Shown here: positions 1-8,637 of the stretch, piece by piece
Numbering within the stretch: position 1 is the first letter of the stretch
How the letters are laid out: every line of letters begins with the position of its first letter
Assembly (NCBI GenBank): GCA_023443925.1
Contig: JAEZSL010000096.1
Span: 1-20,003, forward strand
DNA from: Bacillota bacterium
GTDB lineage: Bacteria; Bacillota_A; Clostridia; Lachnospirales; Lachnospiraceae
Direction: 5' to 3'
Length of the DNA stretch: 20,003 nt
Position numbers and translations under genes: made by a program
Notes under the pieces: model-generated
What the model saw: the letters and a program-made list of their open reading frames with translations, nothing else
Told to the model about the DNA's origin: nothing
Database searches by the model: none

Positions 1-30
1 TAACAATGAACTGCATTCGGAGGGGAAACG

Positions 31-3000
31 ATGAAATTAGAAAAAAACTGGTTTTATAATTTCTGTATCGCATTGTCTATAGTTGGTATAGCCTATATTC
101 TAATCTGCGGTATTTCAAATGTGGGGGAAAACCAGGAATATCCCTATGTCATGAAGGGGATTCTGCTTGCGGGCTTTTTTCTTGCCTGGATGCTGGTACA
201 GTTTCTTGCACAGGTTACTGCCAGATTGGGATTAGCAGATAAATTAAATGAGAAAAGAAAGCTTGCAATTACTCTGGAAACTTTATATGTAGTCTTAATT
301 ATAGGAGCGGCCATAATAGTAAGATATATGGTTATCTTAAAGTTTCCAATGCAGCCGGAGTCAGATTATAAAACTTATTATGAAATTGCAGGTTTACTTA
401 AGAACGGAACGCTTCAGGAGCAAGGAGAAGGATATATTAATTATATATCCATGTTTCCTCATGTAATTGGCTACAGTTATATATTAAAGACCATCTTCAC
501 TTTTTTTGGAACAAGTGTTTTTAACGGACAAGTTGCTAATATCATTTTTTCTGTTATAACTGTTTATGCAGTTTACCGGATTGCACGTAGATTGGGCGGT
601 AGGCTGGCAGGCGTGATAGCTTTGACTGTTGCTGCTTTTTGGCCGTCCCAGGTATTATATATCACCATGCTTTCTTCAGAATATGCGTTTACATTATTAT
701 TATATCTATCGGTATGGCTGTTTCTGCATCTGGTTATGGATTATGACGGTACAACGAAAAAGGCGGTCAGGGGTATTCTTCTTCATATTCTCTTAGGCTG
801 TTTGATTGCTGTTACCTCAGCAATCAGACCACTGGCGATTATATTACTGGCAGCGATTATCCTTTGCATCTTTACTCAAAAAATGAAACTCCCCAATATT
901 CCCAGAAACAGTATATCTGTATGGAACCGTTTCTTGGAAAAAGGTTGGATGAGAGCTTCTCTTATTGTGATATCCTATATGATATTTTCAGGTATCTTAA
1001 CCTCGAAAATTGAATTAGCTATAAATCAAACAATGCCATCTACCAGTGTATCATTTGGTTATAATTTACTGGTTGGATTAAACACGGATTCTAAGGGCGG
1101 ATGGAATGAAGAAGACTCCAAGTACCTCTATGACAATCTGGAAAGTACCGGTTCAGCAATACAGGCACAGATTGCAAGCCGTAACCTGGCTTTTGAACGT
1201 TTAACTTCAGACACGAAAGGGATTTTCAACCTTTTTATTAATAAGTATGAACTGCTTTGGGGAAATGATGATTATGGTTCTACCTGGAATCTGATCTTTT
1301 TACAGGAACAAAATGAATTAACACCAGAGAGAAGTGATTTCCTGTACCGGATGCAGGACTATAATAATATCCTTTATATGGCTTTCATTATGTTTTCAAT
1401 TTTAGCTTTAATCTATATGCTTCAGAAAAAAGCCTCTTATATTCAGGTATTGATTTTACTATATCTTGGAACAGTAGGCATACATTTATTCGTTGAAAGC
1501 CAGAACCGTTACCATTACCATATCCTGCAGGTAATAATGGTTATGGGGGCTGTCGGAATCAGTTATATTTTTCAGAATGCCAGGGAATCTGCAAAAGCAG
1601 CATTCATTCGAAAACAGGAGAAGATGGACCTCATAAAATTACAGGAAGAAGAGCTGGAGAAATATGCCGAAGAGGAACATCTGGCTATGATAGACCGATA
1701 TCAGCAGATGACAAATACTTTTGATATGAAATCAGCGATTACTAATGGTAATGTTATGGTTACCGTATCGAAAGGATATATTGCTACGCCTGAGGGGGAA
1801 GAAGCGGATTATGATATACAAGCGGAGGAAAATGCCGCAATTGAAGAGGCTGCATCTGCTCTCACGGATGATATACAAAATGAAACAGATGAAGATTTAT
1901 TTGAATCCGAAAGTAAAGCACAGGCGGAAGAAGTAACTGAAACGGAAGAGAAAGATCAGGTTGATGAGCTATCTGAACCGGAAAGTGCTAATGAACCGGA
2001 AAGTGCTGATGAACCGGAAGAAATAACGGAAACAGAAATTGAACAACAAATAGAAGAACAAGTTGAAGAACAAATAGAAGAACAAGTTGAAGAACGAATA
2101 GAAGAACAAATAGAAGAAATAGTAGAATCATTGAGTAATGAAGTACTAGATGGGGCGATTGAAGCAGAAATTGAAGATCAGTTTGAAGGAATTACTGAAT
2201 TATTAATTGATGATGAGCTGGAAACTGCAATTGAATCAGAAGAAAAGACCGAAGAAGCAATTGAATCAGAAGAACAAACCGAAGAAGCAATTGAATCAGA
2301 AAGTGAAGAACTGGCTAAAGAAGTAATTGAATTAGAGAGTGAAGAACTGGATGAAGAAGTAATTGAATCAGAAAGTGAAGAGCAATCAGAAGAATTACTT
2401 GAGTTTGAAAGCGTAGATCAACCAGAAGAATTAATTGAAGCAGTAAAAGTAAATGAGTTTGAAGCAGTCGCTGAATCAGAAAGTGAAGATCACATTGATG
2501 AATTAATTGAATCAGAAAATGTGGAACAAACTGAAGTAGGGATGGATGTAATAGCAGTTCCTTCCATGGATATGATCTCCGAAGCATTGCCTGCAGAATT
2601 ATTAAATATTGAACCAGAAACCATCTTAAATGAAAAAAACCAGGATACGGATAAGAAGTTGGAACAACCGTCTAAATCACCAGAGATGGAGATACTGATG
2701 GATAAGATCGAGATGCTGGAAAAAAACCAGAGAATGCTGATGGAAGATTATCGGTTACTTCATGCTGAGTTTATGCATACCAGCCATCCCAGGACTGCTT
2801 CTAAAGCAACTGGAATACAAAACAATGAAATAAAAACGGAGCAAAAGAAACCGGTTCCGAAAAATACAACACATCAGAGCGAGATAAACAGAACCGGAGT
2901 GGATAAGAAAAAACTCCACAAAGACAAAGATTCCTTAAAAGAAGACAGGGCTTATAAGAAAAGAACAGAAAGCAAGCATAAGGCCCTGCCGGGTCAGAGT

Positions 3001-3096
3001 ACCTTAAGTCTGAATCCATTTAAGAAGAATCAGGGAAGCACAGATTCCCATAAAGCACAAAAGAAAAATCAAAGCAATCGGAGAGATCATAAATGA
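31..3096 (+). CDS. GT-C type membrane glycosyltransferase with long charged C-terminal tail
   Basis: Residues 1 to about 525 are a polytopic membrane domain. An acidic motif (PESD, Asp112) lies in the first large external loop, the place where ArnT/PMT-like GT-C glycosyltransferases carry their catalytic Asp. Such enzymes move a sugar from a polyprenyl-phosphate carrier at the outer face of the membrane. The rest is not typical of the family: a charged helical stretch (about 527-560), a Glu-rich low-complexity segment with internal repeats (about 590-840), a predicted coiled coil (about 884-917) and a Lys/Arg-rich tail (918-1021). Usual GT-C proteins end near 500-600 residues, so this tail roughly doubles the protein. 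The start follows a GGAGGGG ribosome binding site. The stop overlaps the next start (ATGA), so the two are translationally coupled. The membrane-enzyme call is firm in type; donor and acceptor cannot be told, and tail function is unknown. Confidence 0.8.
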   Translation: MKLEKNWFYNFCIALSIVGIAYILICGISNVGENQEYPYVMKGILLAGFFLAWMLVQFLAQVTARLGLADKLNEKRKLAITLETLYVVLIIGAAIIVRYMVILKFPMQPESDYKTYYEIAGLLKNGTLQEQGEGYINYISMFPHVIGYSYILKTIFTFFGTSVFNGQVANIIFSVITVYAVYRIARRLGGRLAGVIALTVAAFWPSQVLYITMLSSEYAFTLLLYLSVWLFLHLVMDYDGTTKKAVRGILLHILLGCLIAVTSAIRPLAIILLAAIILCIFTQKMKLPNIPRNSISVWNRFLEKGWMRASLIVISYMIFSGILTSKIELAINQTMPSTSVSFGYNLLVGLNTDSKGGWNEEDSKYLYDNLESTGSAIQAQIASRNLAFERLTSDTKGIFNLFINKYELLWGNDDYGSTWNLIFLQEQNELTPERSDFLYRMQDYNNILYMAFIMFSILALIYMLQKKASYIQVLILLYLGTVGIHLFVESQNRYHYHILQVIMVMGAVGISYIFQNARESAKAAFIRKQEKMDLIKLQEEELEKYAEEEHLAMIDRYQQMTNTFDMKSAITNGNVMVTVSKGYIATPEGEEADYDIQAEENAAIEEAASALTDDIQNETDEDLFESESKAQAEEVTETEEKDQVDELSEPESANEPESADEPEEITETEIEQQIEEQVEEQIEEQVEERIEEQIEEIVESLSNEVLDGAIEAEIEDQFEGITELLIDDELETAIESEEKTEEAIESEEQTEEAIESESEELAKEVIELESEELDEEVIESESEEQSEELLEFESVDQPEELIEAVKVNEFEAVAESESEDHIDELIESENVEQTEVGMDVIAVPSMDMISEALPAELLNIEPETILNEKNQDTDKKLEQPSKSPEMEILMDKIEMLEKNQRMLMEDYRLLHAEFMHTSHPRTASKATGIQNNEIKTEQKKPVPKNTTHQSEINRTGVDKKKLHKDKDSLKEDRAYKKRTESKHKALPGQSTLSLNPFKKNQGSTDSHKAQKKNQSNRRDHK
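2047..2118 (+). repeat. 24-bp in-frame tandem repeat in the acidic tail
   Basis: Two identical 24-bp units (2047-2070 and 2071-2094) are followed by a third diverged unit (2095-2118). They encode the octapeptide QIEEQVEE and variants of it. The unit length is a multiple of three, so copy-number change would keep the reading frame. Confidence 0.9.
2227..2310 (+). repeat. 30-bp in-frame tandem repeat in the acidic tail
   Basis: Units begin at 2227, 2257 and 2287 with gcaattgaatcagaa and encode AIESEEKTEE, AIESEEQTEE and AIESESEE. More degenerate ESESEE-type copies continue to about 2520. The array looks like local expansion of a Glu-rich coding segment. Confidence 0.85.
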
Positions 3097-4736
3097 AAAA
3101 GTCTCGATTATCCTTATCAAAAATTGAAAAAATTTTAATTGCTCTGGGTTGTATTTGCGCTGTCATAGCCGTATCCGGAATTGCCTTACTGGTCTTTTAT
3201 CCGGATACGGGTACAGAAATAGAAGAGCAGAACGATGGTAAGGTGGCGGAAGGCCAAACAGAGCAGCTGCCGGAGTCGGAAGATGCTTTTCTGAATGATA
3301 TTACCAGTATTCTGCCCGACTACTGCAATTTGAACGAGGCCATACCGGACATTGAATTTACGGATGATAACGGTGAAAAGGTTTCCGTAAAGGACTTTGC
3401 GGGTAAAGTTACCGTACTGACTTTTTGGGCAAGCTGGTGCCCGGATTGCAAGCAGGAGATGCCCCTTGTCAATGAGTTTTTAGAGATCTCCAAAAAGTAT
3501 GGGGATATTAATTATATCCTTATTAATAAGCTGGATAATGATAAGGAAACAAAAGAGAAAGCCCTTAATTATTTGTCGGGTGAAGGTATTTTATTAAAAA
3601 CTTATTATGACGAGGGTTTAGCAGCTTATCAGAAGTTAGGGCTGCATAATATACCCACCACACTTTTTCTGGATGAAAATGGTATTATCAGAGCCTGGTC
3701 ACCCAGGCAGATAAAAGATGCAGGGATATTTGAGGCATATTTGGCTAATACCGTAGAGGGCAGCGGGAAAATAACCGGTGATTTTGTTACTTCCCATATG
3801 ATGGATGATAGAGGTGGCATCCATACGGTCTACGATATTTCCGGAGAAAAAACTCTAGAAAGTGATGTTCTTAGCGAATCCCAGGGAGCCATGCTTGAGT
3901 TTGCCGTATTAAGACAGAACCGGATATTATTTGATAAACTGTTATCCTATGTGGATACAGTAATGGTAAAAAACGGATTGTCTTCCTGGAAGGTATCTGC
4001 CGGAAAACCCAGTAACGTCAACGCACTAATTGATGATTTCCGGATCTATGATTCCCTGCTTACAGCACAGCAGCTTTGGGGAGATTATAAAGAAAAGCTT
4101 GAACTTTATGAAGCAGCTTTTTCAAAATATGCCGTCAGAAACGGCAGATATGTAGATTTCTATGACAGAGATGCAAAACAGTATGCAAAGCGTTTTACTC
4201 TCTGTTATGGAGATCTTAAAGTGATGTCAGCTCTGGCGGATCAAAATGCAGAATTAAATGAGTCTTATGAAAACGCTGTAAAACTGGTAACAGAGGGAAA
4301 AATCAGCGAGACCTTCCCCCTGTATTACAGCTGGTATAATTATAAAACCAATACATATGAAAAAGATGAACTGAATTCTGCGGAAGCCATGGTAACCCTC
4401 CTTCATCTGGCAGAAGTTGACCTGCTTACGCAGGATTCTGTCAGTTGGTTAAAGGAACAGATGGATAAAGAGGGAGTGAAAGCCCGCTATACGATACAGG
4501 GTGAAGTAGTTGACGGGTATAATTATGATTCAACTGCTGTCTATGCTCTTATTGCAATGATTGCCGATGAAATCGGTGATAAGGAACTTCAGGGTAAAGC
4601 TCTTAAAAAAATGGAGAAAATGAGAATTGTTAATCTGGCTTATAATTATAATGGTGCTTTTGGAATGGAAGATGGCAGCGGAATAACTTCATTTGATCAG
4701 ATTATGGCTATGCTGGCTTATGAGTATACGAATTAG
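3093..4736 (+). CDS. Membrane-anchored TlpA-like thioredoxin fused to a GH8-like domain
   Basis: A short basic N-terminus and one hydrophobic segment (about 13-36) anchor the protein with its bulk outside. Residues 84-220 are a TlpA/ResA-type thioredoxin fold: WASWCPDC with Cys116 and Cys119, and the cis-proline motif NIPTT (Pro188). The remaining ~300 residues resemble the (alpha/alpha)6 barrel of glycoside hydrolase family 8. SESQG (Glu262) matches the SEGQG acid motif, and LIDDFRI (Asp314/Asp315) matches the second conserved acidic motif. GH8 members such as BcsZ act with secreted-polysaccharide synthases. The start overlaps the upstream stop by 4 bp. The thioredoxin assignment is strong. 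The GH8 link is by motif only, and activity is uncertain because surrounding residues deviate. A joined redox and glycan-processing protein is unusual. LGC at 18-20 is not a good lipobox, so a TM anchor is preferred. Confidence 0.85.
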   Translation: MKKSRLSLSKIEKILIALGCICAVIAVSGIALLVFYPDTGTEIEEQNDGKVAEGQTEQLPESEDAFLNDITSILPDYCNLNEAIPDIEFTDDNGEKVSVKDFAGKVTVLTFWASWCPDCKQEMPLVNEFLEISKKYGDINYILINKLDNDKETKEKALNYLSGEGILLKTYYDEGLAAYQKLGLHNIPTTLFLDENGIIRAWSPRQIKDAGIFEAYLANTVEGSGKITGDFVTSHMMDDRGGIHTVYDISGEKTLESDVLSESQGAMLEFAVLRQNRILFDKLLSYVDTVMVKNGLSSWKVSAGKPSNVNALIDDFRIYDSLLTAQQLWGDYKEKLELYEAAFSKYAVRNGRYVDFYDRDAKQYAKRFTLCYGDLKVMSALADQNAELNESYENAVKLVTEGKISETFPLYYSWYNYKTNTYEKDELNSAEAMVTLLHLAEVDLLTQDSVSWLKEQMDKEGVKARYTIQGEVVDGYNYDSTAVYALIAMIADEIGDKELQGKALKKMEKMRIVNLAYNYNGAFGMEDGSGITSFDQIMAMLAYEYTN

Positions 4737-4886
4737 TGATAAAACTAAGAATCCAATAGTCAAGCATCCAACAACCAAGAAAAAAGTTAATAACATACAT
4801 CCTTCGGCCGTAACTGTTAATTGTATTTAATCATTTACGGTCTGAGAATTACATACTAGACATTTATTAGGTATTTATTAGACATT

Positions 4887-4907
4887 GTGAAATAAAAAAC
4901 ATTTCAC
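4887..4907 (+). other. Small hairpin upstream of the MBOAT gene
   Basis: GTGAAAT and ATTTCAC form a perfect 7-bp stem around an AAAAAAC loop. No T-tract follows, so it is not a standard terminator. It could be an operator or mRNA leader structure. Confidence 0.5.
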
Positions 4908-4946
4908 GGCAGATATCTTAATGCCCAGGTTCTGCTGTGATGTATC

Positions 4947-4984
4947 AAAGTACTAATACGAAACGAAAGTACTTATACGAAATG
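4947..4984 (+). repeat. 19-bp direct repeat just before the MBOAT start
   Basis: Two adjacent copies, AAAGTACTAATACGAAACG and AAAGTACTTATACGAAATG, differ at two positions. They end about 21 bp before the preferred MBOAT start codon, in the likely leader. Confidence 0.8.
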
Positions 4985-5005
4985 AAAAAGATTGGTGGAA
5001 AGCAT

Positions 5006-6517
5006 ATGCTGTTTAATTCAATTAACTTTCTTATTTTTTTTCCTGTGGTGGTTCTAAGTTATTATATCGTACCATATAAGATTCGGTATATCTGGCTGTT
5101 GGCGGTCAGCTATTTCTTTTATTACTGTTTTAATCCGACTTATGTAGTTTTGCTTGCCGCGTCTACTGCTATTACCTACGTCGGAGGGCTTTTACTATCC
5201 AAGAGTAGGGGGAAGGAGGCTGAGGACGAGCAAGGTAAGCTAAGCAAGAAAACTCTATGGGCAAAGGCCATTGTTGCTTTTTCATTTCTGACTCATCTGG
5301 GGATGCTTTTTTTCTTTAAGTATTTTGATTTTGTTTTGGGTAATTTGTTTGCGGTAATCAATGCTGTAAATCCGGACATATCAAAGCCTGGCTTTAATCT
5401 ATTACTGCCGGCAGGTATTTCATTCTATACCTTCAAAGCTTTAAGTTATATTATGGACGTATACAGAGGAGATATGAAAGCAGAACGTAATCCGTTAAAA
5501 TACGGACTGTACCTCTCTTTTTTCCCTCAGCTGGCGGCAGGACCCATAGAACGGGCTGCTAATTTTTTAAAACAGCTGGAAGAAAAGCACCGGTTCAATT
5601 TTGATCAGGTGCGTGACGGTGTATTGCTGATGCTTTGGGGCTTTTTTCAGAAACTGGTGATTGCTGACCGGGTTGCGATTCTGGTGAATCAGACCTTTGA
5701 TTATTATGACCAATATTCCGGGCTGCAGATTATGGTGGCGGTTTTATTTTATGCAGTACAGATATACTGTGATTTTTCGGGTTACTCGAATATTGCAATT
5801 GGTGCCTCTCAGGTCCTGGGCTATAATCTGATGACTAATTTTGAAACCCCGTATTTATCAAAATCGGTTTCTGAATTCTGGAGACGATGGCATATATCGC
5901 TCTCCAGCTGGTTCAGGGATTATCTTTATATTCCCCTTGGCGGCAACAGGCTGGGTAAGAAGAAAAAATACCGTAATATTATGATTGTTTTTGTGGCAAG
6001 CGGTTTATGGCATGGGGCAAACTGGCATTATGTTATATGGGGAGGATTAAACGGAATCTATCAGATAATTGGTGCGGAATTAAAACCCATTCGTAAATGG
6101 TTCTGTAAAAAGGCGGATGTACATACGGAAGTGTTCAGTCACAAGCTGCTGCAGACGATTATTACCTTTTTGCTGATCTGCCTGTCCTGGGTGTTCTTTC
6201 GGGCGAGGGATACAAAAAGTGCGGTACTGATACTAATAAAAATGTTTGAGAACATAAATATTGGTATGATATTTGACGGTTCCTTATATAAAATGAACTT
6301 AAACGCCGTGGAATTCTGGATCGCCGTGGGTTCTATCATTATACTGCTGGCAGTTAGCGTTCTAAAGTATAAAGGTATCCGTCTCCGGGCCGCACTGGCA
6401 GAACAGGGAATTTGGTTCCGTTTTCTTGCATATCTGGGAATCATTTTTGCCATACTTATTTTTGGTATCTATGGTCCGGGATTTAATGCAAGCGAATTCA
6501 TATATTTTAAATATTAG
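5006..6517 (+). CDS. MBOAT-family membrane O-acyltransferase (AlgI/PatA-like)
   Basis: The 503-residue protein is a polytopic membrane protein with the hallmarks of the AlgI/DltB group of MBOAT enzymes. These include LPAGISFYTF, AAGPIERA, YCDFSGYSNIAIG, FWRRWHISLS (His296) and the near-invariant GLWHGANW with catalytic-type His336. These proteins pass acyl groups, usually acetyl, across the membrane to an extracellular partner that modifies a polysaccharide. The SGNH protein encoded 16 bp downstream fits that partner role. The frame is open from 4937, but the family N-terminus is MLFNS and a GGTGG site lies 7 nt before the ATG at 5006; 4937 has no ribosome binding site. The family call is very secure. 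Acetyl as the group transferred is inferred from relatives. Confidence 0.93.
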   Translation: MLFNSINFLIFFPVVVLSYYIVPYKIRYIWLLAVSYFFYYCFNPTYVVLLAASTAITYVGGLLLSKSRGKEAEDEQGKLSKKTLWAKAIVAFSFLTHLGMLFFFKYFDFVLGNLFAVINAVNPDISKPGFNLLLPAGISFYTFKALSYIMDVYRGDMKAERNPLKYGLYLSFFPQLAAGPIERAANFLKQLEEKHRFNFDQVRDGVLLMLWGFFQKLVIADRVAILVNQTFDYYDQYSGLQIMVAVLFYAVQIYCDFSGYSNIAIGASQVLGYNLMTNFETPYLSKSVSEFWRRWHISLSSWFRDYLYIPLGGNRLGKKKKYRNIMIVFVASGLWHGANWHYVIWGGLNGIYQIIGAELKPIRKWFCKKADVHTEVFSHKLLQTIITFLLICLSWVFFRARDTKSAVLILIKMFENINIGMIFDGSLYKMNLNAVEFWIAVGSIIILLAVSVLKYKGIRLRAALAEQGIWFRFLAYLGIIFAILIFGIYGPGFNASEFIYFKY

Positions 6518-6533
6518 AATAGGAAGATAGCTT

Positions 6534-8576
6534 ATGAGAAGTAAATTAAAAAAACTGATAGGAGTTATTTCCTTTATTATTGTATTTGGCCTGGTGTTTT
6601 ATACCGTAGATACTACCTTGAAATTTAAATATGCAGATGGAATACTTCCCATTGAGGATCTCTATCAATACCCGGAGAATTCTGTGGATGTACTTTTGCT
6701 TGGCAGTTCCCATGTGGGAGTGAATATCGATACCATTCGCCTTAATGAAGAGTATGGCTTGGCAGCCTATAATCTATGGGGTTCCGTTCAGCCTACCTGG
6801 AATTCCTATTATTATCTTAAGGAAGCGTTGAAAACCCAGAAGCCTAAGGTTATCGTTCTGGAAGGTTTTCTGGCTTCACAGGATTATGATTATATGGACT
6901 ACAGCCGGGTGATTAAGAACACACTGGGCATGAAGTGGTCCTGGAACAAAGTAGAAGCCATCAATGTATCAGCAGATGTTGATGTGAAAAAGGATGTATT
7001 ATTAGGCTTTAGCACTTATCATACCAGATATGCAAGTTTGGAGCCGAAAGATTTTTCACGGTATGCCTGGGATTTTCAGTTATCGGAGAAAGGTGTTTCC
7101 AACGGTTCCGGGATAGCTCCCTGCAAAGAACCGGAAACGGCAGCCTATGACAATTATAGTCCGCTGAATCCGAAGATGGAGGAATATCTGGTAAAAATAA
7201 TGGAACTGTGCAGGTCAAGGAATCTCCCTCTTGTACTTTTCGTCTCACCTTTTTCGGCTTCCAGGGTGGAAATGGAACGCTTTAATACGGTACGTAAATT
7301 AGCGGAAGAATATCAGGTGGATTTTATCAATTATAATCTTGATTATCAGGAAATCGGAATTGATTATACCAAGGATTATGCCGATGCGGCGGGTCATTTA
7401 AATGACGGAGGTGTTAAAAAACTGACGGAAGCACTGGGCAGTCATCTTTTAGATCATTATGATCTGCCTAAGCGTTACAAGGATAAATGGTTTTCTAGAA
7501 AAACGCCGGAGGATGCCGCATATATGCTGGATTCTGAATTCAAAGGAGATGGCACCTCTCTGTTCATAGACACCGGGCAGAAGCTATATTATGATCCAAA
7601 ACAATCCTGGACAATCCTGACCAAAATAGATAATCGCTGTGAAAGCACGGATAAAGTATATTTTTCCTGCTTTAATGAAGCGGAGCCTTACGGTGGACTG
7701 CTGGTGCGGCAGATGGACGGTAAGCTCCAGATTATCATCGGCAATAATTATTATGTCGAAACACAGATACCGGAAAGTAAAACTTCCACGCTGGCGATTT
7801 TAAATCAGTCAGGAAGTTATACCATTTATCTGGATGGAAAAATACTTCAGGCAAATATAAACAGTGCCTATGATAGTTATAGCGGAACCTTGCTCCTTGG
7901 CTGTGAGAATACACCGGATTTTAAAAAAATGCGGTATAGTGCGGTCACGATTGAACAGTTTATAATCTACGACAGAATAATGGACAACAGTGAAATACTT
8001 GACTGGATGTCAAAAAATATAACCGTACTAACGAAGGAAGAATCAGAGGAACTGCTAAGGGAGCAGTATACAGGGAAACTCGACTATTCCTTAGACAAAA
8101 TCTTTGCCGGTGACGGGGAAAGCAGATATGTAGATACCGGTATACAGCTATACTATGAGCCCGAGAGAGACTGGACTTTATTAGCAGAGCTGGATACTTT
8201 AGCACCAAATGCCAACGGAGTCTATTTTTCCTGTTTTGCCGAAGAGGAAGGAAAGTTCAGAGGACTTCTTGTACGCAAAGATGATAATCAGCTGCATGTA
8301 ATTGTAGGTAATAATTTTTATGTGGAATTACTGGTTACCGAGGATAAATCTACCAAAATAGCAATAACCAAATCTGGGGATACCTATAATATCTGGTTGA
8401 ATGGTATTAAAATTGCACAGGATATTGTAAATCCCTGTGAAGCATATATCGGAAGTCTGTTGATTGGCTGCCAGGATTCCATGGATTATGAGAAATTCCG
8501 GTTCAGCCAGGTTACGGTCAACCAAATGGAAGTTCATGAAGGTGTTTTATCAGATAAAGAAATTCAGGGATGGTGA
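6534..8576 (+). CDS. Membrane-anchored SGNH/AlgX-like hydrolase with two LamG-like domains
   Basis: One N-terminal membrane segment (about 7-27) is followed by an SGNH hydrolase-like domain (about 50-310). Block I is LLLGSSHVG with Ser59 as the likely nucleophile. A block V-like motif (Asp284, His288, in DAAGHLN) sits near its end. This is the arrangement of DltD/AlgJ/AlgX-type partners of MBOAT acyltransferases, which move or remove O-acetyl groups on exported glycans. Residues about 332-490 and 519-676 are two copies of a concanavalin-like/LamG domain. They share GDGxSxxxDTG, LYY, VYFSCF, GLLVR and GNNxYVE, consistent with sugar binding. The start has AGGAAG 7 nt upstream, and the 16-bp gap to the MBOAT gene implies co-transcription. 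Transferase versus esterase activity cannot be decided. Confidence 0.87.
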   Translation: MRSKLKKLIGVISFIIVFGLVFYTVDTTLKFKYADGILPIEDLYQYPENSVDVLLLGSSHVGVNIDTIRLNEEYGLAAYNLWGSVQPTWNSYYYLKEALKTQKPKVIVLEGFLASQDYDYMDYSRVIKNTLGMKWSWNKVEAINVSADVDVKKDVLLGFSTYHTRYASLEPKDFSRYAWDFQLSEKGVSNGSGIAPCKEPETAAYDNYSPLNPKMEEYLVKIMELCRSRNLPLVLFVSPFSASRVEMERFNTVRKLAEEYQVDFINYNLDYQEIGIDYTKDYADAAGHLNDGGVKKLTEALGSHLLDHYDLPKRYKDKWFSRKTPEDAAYMLDSEFKGDGTSLFIDTGQKLYYDPKQSWTILTKIDNRCESTDKVYFSCFNEAEPYGGLLVRQMDGKLQIIIGNNYYVETQIPESKTSTLAILNQSGSYTIYLDGKILQANINSAYDSYSGTLLLGCENTPDFKKMRYSAVTIEQFIIYDRIMDNSEILDWMSKNITVLTKEESEELLREQYTGKLDYSLDKIFAGDGESRYVDTGIQLYYEPERDWTLLAELDTLAPNANGVYFSCFAEEEGKFRGLLVRKDDNQLHVIVGNNFYVELLVTEDKSTKIAITKSGDTYNIWLNGIKIAQDIVNPCEAYIGSLLIGCQDSMDYEKFRFSQVTVNQMEVHEGVLSDKEIQGW

Positions 8577-8637
8577 GAAGAACATTAGGCGAGAGCCAGG
8601 CTGAGACTGAAAAAATTAGGAACACTTTTTAAAATAG

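Larger units (their letters stand above)
4737..5005. other. Gap before the MBOAT gene with a hairpin and short repeats
   Basis: No gene is supported in these 269 bp. Visible structure includes an inverted repeat CCGTAA/TTACGG (4808-4840), a partial direct repeat around TTTATTAG and TAGACATT (about 4857-4885), a 7-bp hairpin (4887-4907) and a 19-bp direct repeat (4947-4984). No convincing sigma-A promoter was found. The gap may split the polysaccharide locus into two transcripts. Confidence 0.6.

Noticed and set aside
2315..2587. A 90-codon Leu-rich frame on the - strand opposite the acidic tail
   Set aside because: It is the complement of Glu-rich repeats (GAA read as TTC/CTT-type codons) and has no ribosome binding site.
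3132..3155. A lipoprotein signal (LGC) in the thioredoxin-GH8 protein
   Set aside because: The residue at -3 is Ala, the hydrophobic stretch before the Cys is short and it continues well past the Cys, so a TM anchor is more likely.
4937..5005. A longer N-terminus for the MBOAT protein
   Set aside because: The extra 23 residues are polar and partly encoded by the 19-bp direct repeat, there is no ribosome binding site at 4937, and the family start is MLFNS.
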